DNA of 24,787 nt from Microcystis sp. T1-4 (GCF_000297435.1 NZ_CAIP01000412.1:1-24787), one strand, 5' to 3'. Counted from the stretch's first letter, positions 15,742 through 23,343 are shown. Notes: generated by a model not told the origin, from the sequence alone. A program made the numbers and translations.

Positions 15742-17115
15742 ATGTCTAATCTATCTTTAGGCGCGCAACCCCCCCTCGAATTTATCCCCCCTGACCTTAA
15801 TCCCTTGCTTTTAAGGGGATGTCAAATCTTTTTACCTCTCTGGTTACAAACTCAAACCAATTTAAGGGAAATTTCCGCCGCCAATCTAGAAACTTTAATC
15901 ACATTTTATCAAAAAAGTCAAGAGAAAAAAGTCCGTTTACTGCTTGCTTTTCGTCATCCCAGTATTAACGACCCCTACTGTATGGCCTATCTTTTGTGGA
16001 AATTAGTACCCAAAAAAGCCAAAGAGTTAGGAATAAAATTACCAGCACCGATTCACGCTCATTTTATGTACGATCGAGGGATTCCTTTATGGGCTGGAGA
16101 AAGGGTAGGATGGTTATATTCTAAGTTAGGTGGCACACCAATTCAACGGGGAAAAGCCGATTTAATCGGATTGCGTTCGGCTCGTCGTTTATTATTAGAA
16201 GGAGATTATCCTTTAGCCGCCGCTCCAGAAGGGGCAACTAACGGACATAATGAGCTTGTTAGTGCTATTGAGCCGGGTATTTCTCAATTGGCTTTTTGGG
16301 GTGTGGATGATGTCAGAAAGGCTAAACAACAGCAAGAAGTAATTATTTTACCTATTGGTATTCAGTATTTTTATCTAACTCCAGTGTGGCAAGAGATCGA
16401 GCAAATTTTAACTAATTTAGAAACCGATAGCGGTTTAGAACCAATTCCGAATTCATCCCCAAAAGAAAAGGTTTTATACGAGCGTCTTTTTCGGTTAGGA
16501 GAAAGATTATTATCCTTAATGGAGGATTTTTATCGAGATTTCTATTATCAATCTTTGCCAGTAGTGCCTGCCAATGGTGATGATCCAAATGAAACTCTAG
16601 CCAAACGTTTAGCCAATTTATTAGATGTGGCCCTACAAACCGTAGAAAAGTATTTCAATGTTTCTTCTAATGGTAATGTGATCGATCGCTGTCGTCGTTT
16701 GGAACAAGCAGGATGGGAACGCATTTATCGGGAAGAATTAAAACCCACTCATTCTATTTCTCCCCTTGAATTAGGATTAGCTGATCGCCTGGCCGATGAA
16801 GCTAATTTAAAAATGTGGCACATGAGAATTGTGGAAAGTTTTGTGTCAGTAACTGGTTATTATGTCAAAGAAAAACCCACTGTAGAAAGATTCGCAGAGA
16901 CAATTTTATTACTCTGGGATTTAGTGACAAGAATTAAAGGAGGTAATCCCTTTTTCCGTCCCCAAATTGGTCAACAAAAAGCGATAATAACTATTGGTAA
17001 ACCTATTTCCGTATCCGAGCGCTATGGCGATTATAAAAGCGATCGACGCTCGGCCGTAGCACAATTAACCCAAGATTTACAAACCAGTTTAGAAAGTTTA
17101 ATTATTCATCAGTAG
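15742..17115 (+). CDS. PlsC-like 1-acyl-glycerol-3-phosphate acyltransferase family protein
   Basis: This 457-residue protein has the PlsC-type acyltransferase signatures: RHPSINDP with the catalytic HX4D (about residues 76-81), HFMYDRGIPLW, GGTPIQRG, then APEGATNG containing the PEG motif and LPIGIQYFY. Such enzymes transfer an acyl chain to lysophosphatidic acid or a related acceptor at the membrane. It is about twice the length of a minimal PlsC. The extra C-terminal 230 residues have no motif I recognise, so acceptor specificity is open. The start ATG follows the heptamer-repeat spacer. The downstream AlkB-like gene begins 39 bases later but is more AT-rich and probably unrelated. Confidence 0.85.
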   Translation: MSNLSLGAQPPLEFIPPDLNPLLLRGCQIFLPLWLQTQTNLREISAANLETLITFYQKSQEKKVRLLLAFRHPSINDPYCMAYLLWKLVPKKAKELGIKLPAPIHAHFMYDRGIPLWAGERVGWLYSKLGGTPIQRGKADLIGLRSARRLLLEGDYPLAAAPEGATNGHNELVSAIEPGISQLAFWGVDDVRKAKQQQEVIILPIGIQYFYLTPVWQEIEQILTNLETDSGLEPIPNSSPKEKVLYERLFRLGERLLSLMEDFYRDFYYQSLPVVPANGDDPNETLAKRLANLLDVALQTVEKYFNVSSNGNVIDRCRRLEQAGWERIYREELKPTHSISPLELGLADRLADEANLKMWHMRIVESFVSVTGYYVKEKPTVERFAETILLLWDLVTRIKGGNPFFRPQIGQQKAIITIGKPISVSERYGDYKSDRRSAVAQLTQDLQTSLESLIIHQ

Positions 17116-17154
17116 ATAATTAATATCAAAATGTTTTAATTTTTTATCCTATCT

Positions 17155-17976
17155 ATGAGTAAATATAAAACTTTGCATATCAAAGAATCTATCTCTCTTT
17201 TAAAAGTCTATCTGCTAGAGGCAGAAAAAACTCAGCCGATACAAGCATTGATTGATTTTAAAACATCTCAGTCTGATAATATTAGACAGTTTGCTCAATT
17301 TTCAGATTATAGCTATAGCACATTATACAAATGGTTTAGGCGTTATCGTCAGCAAGGAATTAGAGAATTTATCAAAATTAATCCTCTAGAATCAACCATT
17401 GGAGAAACATTAATTAATCGAGACGGTGAAGTTATTTTTTACCAAGAAATATTCAATGATAAACAAAGTGAATATTTGCTAAATATTTTGCAAAATGAGA
17501 TAGCTTGGCGACAGGATTATATAAAAATGATGGGGCAAACCTTACCTCTACCTCGATTAACTGCTTGGTATGGCGATTCAGATAAATCCTATACTTATTC
17601 AGGAATTAATATGAATCCTCTTGCTTGGACAGATACCTTATTATATATTAAAGAGAGAGCGGAAACTCTAGCAGGTACGAAATTTAATAGCGTGCTTCTG
17701 AATTTTTATCGAGATGGTCGAGATAGCGTCGCTTGGCATAGTGATGATGAACCAGAATTAGGCAAAAATCCAGTTATTGCATCGGTTAGTTTTGGCAGCA
17801 CAAGAAAATTTTCACTTAAACATAAACAGGAGGAAGATATTATCAATCTTGAGCTAACATCAGGTAGTTTGCTAATCATGCGCGGAGCAACTCAACACCA
17901 CTGGTTACATCAATTACCCAAAACTAATCACAATATTTCTGCGAGAATTAATCTTACTTTTAGGGATATTATCTAA
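17155..17976 (+). CDS. AlkB-like 2-oxoglutarate/Fe(II) dioxygenase with N-terminal helix-turn-helix domain
   Basis: The C-terminal 190 residues form an AlkB-family dioxygenase, a class that removes alkyl groups from DNA or RNA bases oxidatively. The iron ligands are visible: H195 and D197 (AWHSDDE) and H252 (HHWLHQLPK). The 2-oxoglutarate-binding ARINLTFR follows, with R264, N266 and R270. The sequence TAWYGDSDKSYTYSG and the NLTFR ending resemble the ALKBH2-like branch. Unusually, residues 1-75 precede the domain and include QFSDYSYSTLYKWFRRYRQQ, which looks like the helix-turn-helix of transposases. A DNA-binding targeting arm is the simplest reading (inference). Its stop is two bases before the next gene, implying a two-gene operon. 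Confidence 0.88.
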   Translation: MSKYKTLHIKESISLLKVYLLEAEKTQPIQALIDFKTSQSDNIRQFAQFSDYSYSTLYKWFRRYRQQGIREFIKINPLESTIGETLINRDGEVIFYQEIFNDKQSEYLLNILQNEIAWRQDYIKMMGQTLPLPRLTAWYGDSDKSYTYSGINMNPLAWTDTLLYIKERAETLAGTKFNSVLLNFYRDGRDSVAWHSDDEPELGKNPVIASVSFGSTRKFSLKHKQEEDIINLELTSGSLLIMRGATQHHWLHQLPKTNHNISARINLTFRDII

Positions 17977-17978
17977 CC

Positions 17979-19358
17979 ATGAACGAACTTAACAATTTAT
18001 ACCACTTAATTATCGAAAATTTAATTGATCTGAATAGACTACAGGGAAAAAGTCTTAGTATTAAATCTTACTTACAATCTTTGCAACCTGATGTTAAACG
18101 ACTAAGAAGTAGTTTTCATACTAATCATGTAAGTGTAGATTATTCTAATTATAACACTCAGGCTGCTTACTTACTGGCTTACTATCCTCATTATGTAGAA
18201 ATGACTTATAGAGTTTTGGAAAGCTTGCAAGAAAAAGACCCCAGCTTGATGCAGCTAGTTTTTGATAAAAAACATCTCAAAGTTTGTTTATTTTGCGCGG
18301 GTGCTGCACCTGAAGCTCTTGGTTTATTAAGTTTTTTACGACAATTTTACCCAGAAGTAAAATCGATAGTTATCTATTCCTACGACCTATATTCTGATAC
18401 TTGGCGAATCAGTCAAGACATCACTAAAAATATAATCAACAATTGCTTTAAAGACTATCATTTTGCTCTCCTCAGTCATCATTTAGATATAAATCAAATT
18501 GATTCTTTTTTTTCAATAGTTAGTAATATAAAAGACAGCAATATTTTCATGTTTCAAAACTGTTTAAATGAATTTGGAGAAAATGATAAAGATTTAAAAA
18601 CAATACTTGAAAACATGAAATTCTTATCAGAAAATATGCCTAGCCATAGCTTTATGTTTATAAACGATTTGAGATTATACACTCAAGTTAACAGAATTAT
18701 AGATAGTATTATTAGTATAATTAATGATTTAAATAAAACGAACTTTGATGATTACAATGAACAAGCATTTTTGATCAATAAGAGTATGGAAGAAACTTTC
18801 AAATCATCAATCGCCATTTCTGATAATGTAACGAAATATTTATTAACGGGTGCGAACAACTTAATTCCCAGAAAAATAATTAATTATAATTATCTTAGCG
18901 TTTACAAAATTTTCAGGAAAGAAAGCAAGCTATTTGAACAAAGTATTGATAATAAATATATCGATTTATTAGAACAAGTTAACCGACTACAAACTAAGTT
19001 TAATAGTTTTGATGTTAAGCTAGAACAGTTATTAGCTGTTGAAAGTAATTATTTAAAAATTTCTGAGATTGTAGAATCCTATGATCAAAAATTAGAGGAA
19101 TTTCAGACAACCTTGCAAAAGCAAAAAGATACAATACAAGCTGATTTAGAAACTTTTAAATCTCATCTGCAAAATCTTGAGACTAAGAACTCGAAACAAA
19201 AAATTAAGTTAGAGGAAATTGAGCGCAGACTGAATCGTTTTCAGGAAGAACGAAAAAACTTAACACGCCAACTAGAGAGAAATCGCAAAGCCGTTATATT
19301 CGCCATCTTAATTGGCTTGCTAGGGGTTATTTTAGGAGTTATTGCTCTATTTCGATGA
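17979..19358 (+). CDS. Methyltransferase-like protein with coiled coil and C-terminal membrane anchor
   Basis: I do not recognise an established family for this 459-residue protein. Residues about 57-130 (NYNTQAAYLLAYYPHYVEM, then LKVCLFCAGAAPEALGLLSF and a beta strand SIVIYSYDLYSD) look like a Rossmann SAM-methyltransferase core, with FCAGAAPEALG in the place of motif I. Residues about 328-435 are a long charged coiled coil (LEQVNRLQTKFNSF through LEEIERRLNRFQEERKNL). The last 20 residues (AVIFAILIGLLGVILGVIAL) form a single transmembrane helix with only two residues after it, so a tail-anchored topology with a cytoplasmic catalytic head is expected. It is two bases downstream of the AlkB-like gene and AT-rich like it. 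A joint role in base modification or repair is inference. Confidence 0.6.
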   Translation: MNELNNLYHLIIENLIDLNRLQGKSLSIKSYLQSLQPDVKRLRSSFHTNHVSVDYSNYNTQAAYLLAYYPHYVEMTYRVLESLQEKDPSLMQLVFDKKHLKVCLFCAGAAPEALGLLSFLRQFYPEVKSIVIYSYDLYSDTWRISQDITKNIINNCFKDYHFALLSHHLDINQIDSFFSIVSNIKDSNIFMFQNCLNEFGENDKDLKTILENMKFLSENMPSHSFMFINDLRLYTQVNRIIDSIISIINDLNKTNFDDYNEQAFLINKSMEETFKSSIAISDNVTKYLLTGANNLIPRKIINYNYLSVYKIFRKESKLFEQSIDNKYIDLLEQVNRLQTKFNSFDVKLEQLLAVESNYLKISEIVESYDQKLEEFQTTLQKQKDTIQADLETFKSHLQNLETKNSKQKIKLEEIERRLNRFQEERKNLTRQLERNRKAVIFAILIGLLGVILGVIALFR

Positions 19359-19410
19359 AAATAATAGACAACAATTAGGGTTTGCTGAAAAAGTTTGTTG
19401 TTGGAGTCAG

Positions 19411-19459
19411 TTATCAGTTATCAGTTATCAGTTATCAGTCATCAGTTATCAGTTATCAG
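19411..19459. repeat. Heptanucleotide tandem repeat, TTATCAG x7
   Basis: Seven units, six perfect and one TCATCAG; this is the complement of the CTGATAA unit at 15668. It lies inside the inverted-repeat element. Confidence 0.95.
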
Positions 19460-19473
19460 TTCACTGAGAAAAC

Positions 19474-19501
19474 ACCCCACACCCCACACCCCACACCCCA
19501 C
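19474..19501. repeat. Heptanucleotide tandem repeat, ACCCCAC x4
   Basis: Four perfect units within the same element. The complementary unit GTGGGGT recurs at 22013-22054, again near CTGATAA units. Confidence 0.95.
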
Positions 19502-19638
19502 ACCAGGAAAAACTTTTTCAGCAGACCCTAGTATAGGAGATAGTACGGGAATCTGGAAAAACTCAATACCGAAAACCCTACCCCAGTCAGGGAATCTTTT
19601 ATCTATCCTAAAAGTGTAGAGATAAACCAACATCTCTA

Positions 19639-19660
19639 GCCTTAAGAAAACTTCGGAGGT
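19639..19660 (+). promoter_or_regulatory. Candidate RNA thermometer over the hsp20 ribosome-binding site
   Basis: In the leader, GCCTT (19639-19643) can pair with GAGGT (19656-19660), the core of the ribosome-binding site. Inside it, AAG (19644-19646) pairs with CTT (19651-19653) around an AAAA loop, leaving C54-G55 as a bulge. Weak pairs and a bulge give a hairpin that should melt with mild heating. Cyanobacterial hsp17 is known to carry such a thermometer; here it is predicted only. Confidence 0.5.
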
Positions 19661-19667
19661 GACTTAT

Positions 19668-20129
19668 ATGGCACTTATACGTTGGGAACCTTTCAGAGAA
19701 GTAGAAAGCCTACAAAAAGAAATGAACCGCTTGTTTGACCGTATCGTGCCGACTGATGTAGGCAATGGCGAAAAAATGGGGTTGTCCTTCATCCCAGCGG
19801 CGGAAATTACCGAAACGCCAGAGGCAGTTCAGCTTAAACTGGAAATACCTGGTATGGAAGCCAAAGACCTCAACGTGGAAGTAACAGCCGATAGTCTGAC
19901 CATTAATGGTGAAAGAAAATCGGAAATTAAAACCGAAGAAGAAGGATTTACCCGCACTGAGTTCCGTTATGGTAAATTCCATCGGGTTATTCCTCTACCA
20001 GTTCAGGTTGATAACACTAACGTGACGGCTGAATACAAAGATGGCATTCTCAATCTCACCCTCCCGAAAGCGGAAGAAGAAAAAAATAAAGTGGTGAAAG
20101 TGTCCATCAATCCTGCCATTGCTCAATGA
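19668..20129 (+). CDS. hspA: Small heat-shock protein, Hsp20/alpha-crystallin family
   Basis: This 153-residue ATP-independent chaperone holds unfolding proteins and in cyanobacteria also protects thylakoid membranes. The N-terminus MALIRWEPFREVESLQKEMNRLFD is typical of bacterial class A Hsp20. The alpha-crystallin domain (about 40-140) includes LEIPGMEAKDLNVEV and the conserved AEYKDGILNLTLPKAEE near the end. A GTG at 19659 is in frame, but GGAGGT at 19655-19660 sits seven bases before the ATG at 19668, which gives the family N-terminus. Expression is probably heat-controlled through the leader hairpin just described. A strong terminator follows at 20185. The symbol hspA follows cyanobacterial usage. 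Confidence 0.95.
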   Translation: MALIRWEPFREVESLQKEMNRLFDRIVPTDVGNGEKMGLSFIPAAEITETPEAVQLKLEIPGMEAKDLNVEVTADSLTINGERKSEIKTEEEGFTRTEFRYGKFHRVIPLPVQVDNTNVTAEYKDGILNLTLPKAEEEKNKVVKVSINPAIAQ

Positions 20130-20184
20130 TGTAGCTCTCATTGTCCGGTCTTGAGCAAAAAGGTTAACCTAGTCTGATTAAACC

Positions 20185-20220
20185 AAAGCGGGAGTATTAA
20201 ATCATACTTCCGCTTTTAGC
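20185..20220. terminator. Strong intrinsic terminator, convergent genes
   Basis: A 13-bp stem (20185-20197 with 20204-20216, one G-T pair, 6-nt loop) is flanked by A and T runs. It lies between the convergent hsp20 and DUF790 genes and, being nearly symmetrical, may serve both. Confidence 0.88.
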
Positions 20221-20231
20221 TTCCTAACCTT

Positions 20232-21446
20232 TTAACTTAAAACTTCTAACACTGCTTGGGGTGATAATTTATCTTTAAACCAGATAACCTGAGCGGGTAG
20301 ATTTTGAAATTTAACTCCAGCTTTTTCTAGATTTAACCGTTCCGATACGGCTAAAATTAAATTATTTGCTTGGGCCGATTTGACCTGCAAGAATTTTTTT
20401 TGTAGGTATTCTGGTCGCCAATAACCAACAATTTCGAGGAGAAAAACGCGACCATCGGGATGCACTAAACGGAAATCGGGAATCATCACTCCTCCGGGTA
20501 AAGGCACTAAATCCACTTCCCTTTCTAGTTGCCATTCAGTTTTTAACTGTAACCAACGTTTAGCGAAAGATTCCTCTAACATACTATCGTAGGGTTTACC
20601 CGGGGAATAGTGGGAGACCAGACCACAGTTATCCTCTAAATTGAACTGTTGTTTTTTAATAGTTCCTGTATAGGAATCTTTATACTGTAATTGTGCCTTC
20701 AAATTCCAGTGAGTCACATGGAGTAAGGCAGGAATTAATTTAGCGATTTCAATGCCATAACGACTATTAGCTTTAAATAAACTGGTGGGACCATCGATAG
20801 TAATAGTAAATCCCGTGTCGGCATCCCCTTCGATATAAGTCATTAAACGAAATAGTTTTAGATAGCGAAAGAGATATTTATATTCCCCCGGATCGTTGCG
20901 GTGGACATTGATGATTAAATAACTGGCCCGATAAAAAATACCTTGAATTTGCGAGAGGTTAAAACGATGAATTAAGTTTTCGGGGGTGGGAGCATCAAAT
21001 TGAGTGAGAATTTTATTCTCCGCTAAATCAGCATAGAGTCCTTTTTCTAGAGCTACTGGAAAAATTTCTTGATTTAATTCTTGGCTGAGTTGCTGGGCAA
21101 TTTTTCCCAGAATTAGCGATCGATTTTGGGGAATAGGAACAAAGTTAGCCGCTTGTTCAAAAACTCTTTTTCTTAATTCCTGCGGTTCTAAGGGACTAAT
21201 AATCTCAAAGGTGGCAAAATGATTGGTTAATAGGTGAGCAAATCCCCGTTTAATTTTATAATCGGGACTGTCTCCCTCTAAGATTAGGAGTTTTTGGCTT
21301 AATTCTCCTTTCGTTTCACCGATACTTTCCTGAAAACAGGTGATTTGTTCTTTGGCGATCGCCAGATAATCGGCAGCGAGCGGTAAGCGTTTAGGAATAA
21401 TTGTCTCGCCATTTTGACGGGAAATCAATAAATCGGTCGGTAACAT
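20232..21446 (-). CDS. DUF790 family protein (Bax1-like nuclease)
   Basis: This 404-residue DUF790 protein belongs to the family of archaeal Bax1, an endonuclease that works with the XPB helicase in a repair-like reaction. The opening MLPTDLLISRQNGETIIPKRL is typical. A PD-(D/E)XK-like nuclease core is visible near the end, MIPDFRLVHPDGRVFLLEIVGYW (Asp of PDF, Glu of LEI, then a basic YLQKK segment). The start ATG at 21446 is clear. No XPB-like helicase lies beside it within this window, although the two genes are often neighbours. A 114-residue conserved protein lies upstream on the same strand. DNA-processing function is inferred from the family. Confidence 0.88.
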   Translation of the reverse strand: MLPTDLLISRQNGETIIPKRLPLAADYLAIAKEQITCFQESIGETKGELSQKLLILEGDSPDYKIKRGFAHLLTNHFATFEIISPLEPQELRKRVFEQAANFVPIPQNRSLILGKIAQQLSQELNQEIFPVALEKGLYADLAENKILTQFDAPTPENLIHRFNLSQIQGIFYRASYLIINVHRNDPGEYKYLFRYLKLFRLMTYIEGDADTGFTITIDGPTSLFKANSRYGIEIAKLIPALLHVTHWNLKAQLQYKDSYTGTIKKQQFNLEDNCGLVSHYSPGKPYDSMLEESFAKRWLQLKTEWQLEREVDLVPLPGGVMIPDFRLVHPDGRVFLLEIVGYWRPEYLQKKFLQVKSAQANNLILAVSERLNLEKAGVKFQNLPAQVIWFKDKLSPQAVLEVLS

Positions 21447-21523
21447 GGCAAGCTAGAGAAGAATAATCAGATGGGGAGAGGTGGGACGACAAGGAAAGTC
21501 GAAACCCCAAAAATCCCCCGCTT

Positions 21524-21868
21524 CTAACTATTTTGGTCGAGATAACGCTCTAAATCTTCGATCACACGGGTTAATTCTGCTTCTGTGGTTAAGCGTAGGC
21601 GATCGTCACGAACCGTTAACAAAACTTTAGCCGAAAAAGGACTCGGATAAATATTGGGATTACAAAACACTTCCAGAAATACATCACCAGTGTGCTGATA
21701 TTCCAGCGGTTTTTGGGGTTGGGGTTTACCCCCACTAGCGGCATTACTGGCGATCGCTTTCAGTCGATCGAGTAAAATGTTAATTTCCCTTTGCAAATCC
21801 AGAGCAGCACTGGGACTGAAACGAAAAGTAACGGAACCTTGCAAGAGATTAAGAGTTAAAGGAATCAT
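21524..21868 (-). CDS. Conserved cyanobacterial hypothetical protein
   Basis: A 114-residue protein with no named domain. It has a helical N-terminal part (SAALDLQREINILLDRLKA), a linker rich in Gly, Pro and Gln (GGKPQPQKP), then a conserved beta-rich segment with GDVFLEVFCNPNIYPSPFSAKVLLTVRDDRLRLTT and an acidic helical end. I recall similar small proteins across cyanobacteria, so it is probably a genuine core gene. It lies 77 bases upstream of the DUF790 gene on the same strand and may be co-transcribed. Role unknown. Confidence 0.7.
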   Translation of the reverse strand: MIPLTLNLLQGSVTFRFSPSAALDLQREINILLDRLKAIASNAASGGKPQPQKPLEYQHTGDVFLEVFCNPNIYPSPFSAKVLLTVRDDRLRLTTEAELTRVIEDLERYLDQNS

Positions 21869-22012
21869 GGAAAAAATCAGGTTAAGAGAAAGCCTGAAGT
21901 TAATTATATTAATTTGGGGAAATTTGGGGAAATTGGGTTTTGGCGGATTGTTCAGTCATCAGTAAACAGTAATCAGTAATCATACTAAATCCTGTTTAAA
22001 AAGTATAGGATA

Positions 22013-22054
22013 GTGGGGTGTGGGGTGTAGGGTGTAGGGTGTGGGGTGTGGGGA
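22013..22054. repeat. Heptanucleotide tandem repeat, GTGGGGT x6 (degenerate)
   Basis: Six units, two of them GTAGGGT and the last ending in A. It is the complement of the ACCCCAC unit found in the element at 19474-19501. Confidence 0.93.
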
Positions 22055-22246
22055 GAAACAATTCATAACTTGAGAGTTAATCACACTATTAAAAACGGAT
22101 TTGGTACCAGTGAGGTTCTTCGTTACTTGGTCTGGTTCGATCGGGGGGCTTAAATCGACCAAATCTTTATCTGGTAAGATACTTAATTGATGCGTTCGTT
22201 CTTGAGCGAAAACAATTGACAAAAATCGCAGCAATGTCTTTCTCTA

Positions 22247-22267
22247 CTGATAACTGATAACTGATAA
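22247..22267. repeat. Heptanucleotide tandem repeat, CTGATAA x3
   Basis: Three perfect units ending seven bases before the stop of the minus-strand gene at 22274; same unit as at 15668-15702. Confidence 0.93.
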
Positions 22268-22273
22268 CTGAAG

Positions 22274-22468
22274 TTACCGACGCGGAACGAGATTAATCCG
22301 GCCCTCGTCCATTTCATCCATGAGTAACTCTAGGGCCTCATAATCCACATCGGAAACGTAACCAAGACGAGCGAGGAGTTCATTAATTCCGTTCTCGATT
22401 TCTGGCGTGATTTGACGATAATATAGGGCTTGTTCCACTAATTGGCGGATAGTCGGCTTGGTATCCAC
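22274..22468 (-). CDS. Small conserved hypothetical protein
   Basis: A 64-residue acidic helical protein (PTIRQLVEQALYYRQITPEI, then VDYEALELLMDEMDEGRINLVPRR). Proteins of this type recur in cyanobacterial genomes without a named function. ATG start; regular length. Its 3' end touches the CTGATAA repeats, which may have replaced its terminator. No neighbour suggests a role. Confidence 0.72.
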   Translation of the reverse strand: MDTKPTIRQLVEQALYYRQITPEIENGINELLARLGYVSDVDYEALELLMDEMDEGRINLVPRR

Positions 22469-22806
22469 GATTTTCTTACTCTAGTTCGATAAATCTAATT
22501 TCCGTATCCTGCTTTACTTTATTTCAGCAAAAACACCAGTAGGATATTGGGTCATCATCAGTAATTCGGGATTAGAGCTTAAACCTAACGACTTTCCCCT
22601 GATGTTTACCCCAGTAAGTCCTGATCACTGTTCCCTTTTACCCCCAGATACCAAGGTTAACCCAGAACTGGTTCTTTGCCACAGGGTCGAAGATTAAAAA
22701 AAGATTAATCTTTTCAGGAGAGAGAAAATTGATCCAGACCGGGGTTGCAAAATCAGAAAGTTAGGACATAATAGCGGTATCTGATTTCCAGTTAAAAGGT
22801 TCATTT
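22469..22806. other. Intergenic region with a perfect 16-bp palindrome
   Basis: AAAAGATTAATCTTTT at 22699-22714 is a perfect palindrome, a possible operator for a dimeric regulator or a weak hairpin. It lies about 110 bases upstream of the STAS gene and its leader. Nothing coding is supported; AGGAGAGAG at 22716-22724 has no credible ORF after it. Confidence 0.45.
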
Positions 22807-22830
22807 ATGAATTTCAAAGCCCAGCCATGA
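22807..22830 (+). CDS. Seven-codon leader overlapping the STAS gene start
   Basis: The ATG at 22807 opens MNFKAQP and stops with TGA at 22828-22830, so stop and STAS start share ATGA. An AAAGG box lies seven bases before the leader ATG, whereas the STAS ATG has no box of its own. The arrangement suggests translational coupling. Whether the peptide itself matters is unknown. Confidence 0.45.
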   Translation: MNFKAQP

Positions 22831-23177
22831 AAAGCCCTGTAAAAGTCCCAGAAATTGCTCTATTTGAGCCAAAAGGCTATATTACCGCCGCCAACGTCCT
22901 AGAATTTCAAGAGCAGCTCACCAATCTGGTGAACCAGAATAGCTGTATCACTTTTCTCGTGGATATGAGTAGGGTGGAATTCCTCGACAGCGCGGGATTA
23001 ATGGCTTTAGTTACCGCCTTTCGTCTGGCTCAAAGTCAAGATAAATCCTTCAATATCTGTTCTATTCCACCTTCAGTCAAGATTATCTTTGAATTAACCC
23101 AACTCGATCGGGTTCTCTCGATTTTCCCTAGCCGTGCTGACTTTGATGCTGTTATCACCCTCCCCCAAGCGGCGTAA
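22827..23177 (+). CDS. STAS-domain anti-anti-sigma factor-like protein
   Basis: This 116-residue stand-alone STAS domain is of the SpoIIAA/RsbV type. VDMSRVEFLDSAGLMALV contains the conserved D54-S55 site, where partner-switching kinases phosphorylate the serine; the rest (FNICSIPPSVKIIFELTQLDRVLSIF) is canonical. Such proteins bind anti-sigma or other kinase partners in a phosphorylation-dependent way. No kinase or phosphatase gene lies nearby. The ATG at 22827 overlaps the stop of a seven-codon leader, and a strong terminator follows at 23302. Confidence 0.92.
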   Translation: MKSPVKVPEIALFEPKGYITAANVLEFQEQLTNLVNQNSCITFLVDMSRVEFLDSAGLMALVTAFRLAQSQDKSFNICSIPPSVKIIFELTQLDRVLSIFPSRADFDAVITLPQAA

Positions 23178-23301
23178 GCAGACAAAATAGCGTTTCTCGT
23201 CGCAATTTCTCGGCTAAATTCTGAATTTACCTGGGAATCACCCCTTGGCTGGCTATCTTCCCATTTATCCAACCGACTCCTCAGGACAACAATTTTTCTC
23301 A

Positions 23302-23343
23302 AGGAGAGCCATTATACTGTTGAGATGGCTCTCCTCCTTTTTG
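23302..23343 (+). terminator. Intrinsic terminator after the STAS gene
   Basis: AGGAGAGCCAT (23302-23312) pairs perfectly with ATGGCTCTCCT (23325-23335), 11 bp with a 12-nt loop, followed by CCTTTTTGG. The spacer from 23343 to 23468 contains no supported gene and should hold the promoter of the next gene. Confidence 0.88.

Larger units (their letters stand above)
19376..19530. mobile_element. Second TA-flanked inverted-repeat element (MITE-like), 155 bp
   Basis: Terminal inverted repeats 19378-19395 and 19511-19528 match at 17 of 18 positions (GGGTTTGCTGAAAAAGTT type) and are bordered by TA on both sides. The outer 11 bases equal those of the element at 7277-7492, but the interior is wholly different: two heptamer repeat arrays. 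It lies between the tail-anchored protein gene and the heat-shock gene. Confidence 0.72.
21869..22273. other. Repeat-rich intergenic region
   Basis: This 405-bp stretch contains degenerate TCAGTAA/TCATCAG-type heptamers (about 21950-21985), a GTGGGGT array and a CTGATAA array. An 84-codon minus-strand frame at 21980-22234 is partly encoded by the GTGGGGT repeats (it reads HPTPYTLHPTP) and is not convincing, although its first half could be a gene remnant. Confidence 0.6.

Noticed and set aside
19395..19619. 74-codon ORF reading through the heptamer arrays (and antisense 19442-19633)
   Set aside because: Its sequence is the translation of tandem repeats (VISYQLSVIS, HPTPHTPHPTP); it lies mostly within an inverted-repeat element.
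21980..22234. 84-codon minus-strand ORF
   Set aside because: C-terminal third is translated GTGGGGT repeat and there is no ribosome-binding site; at most a decayed remnant.
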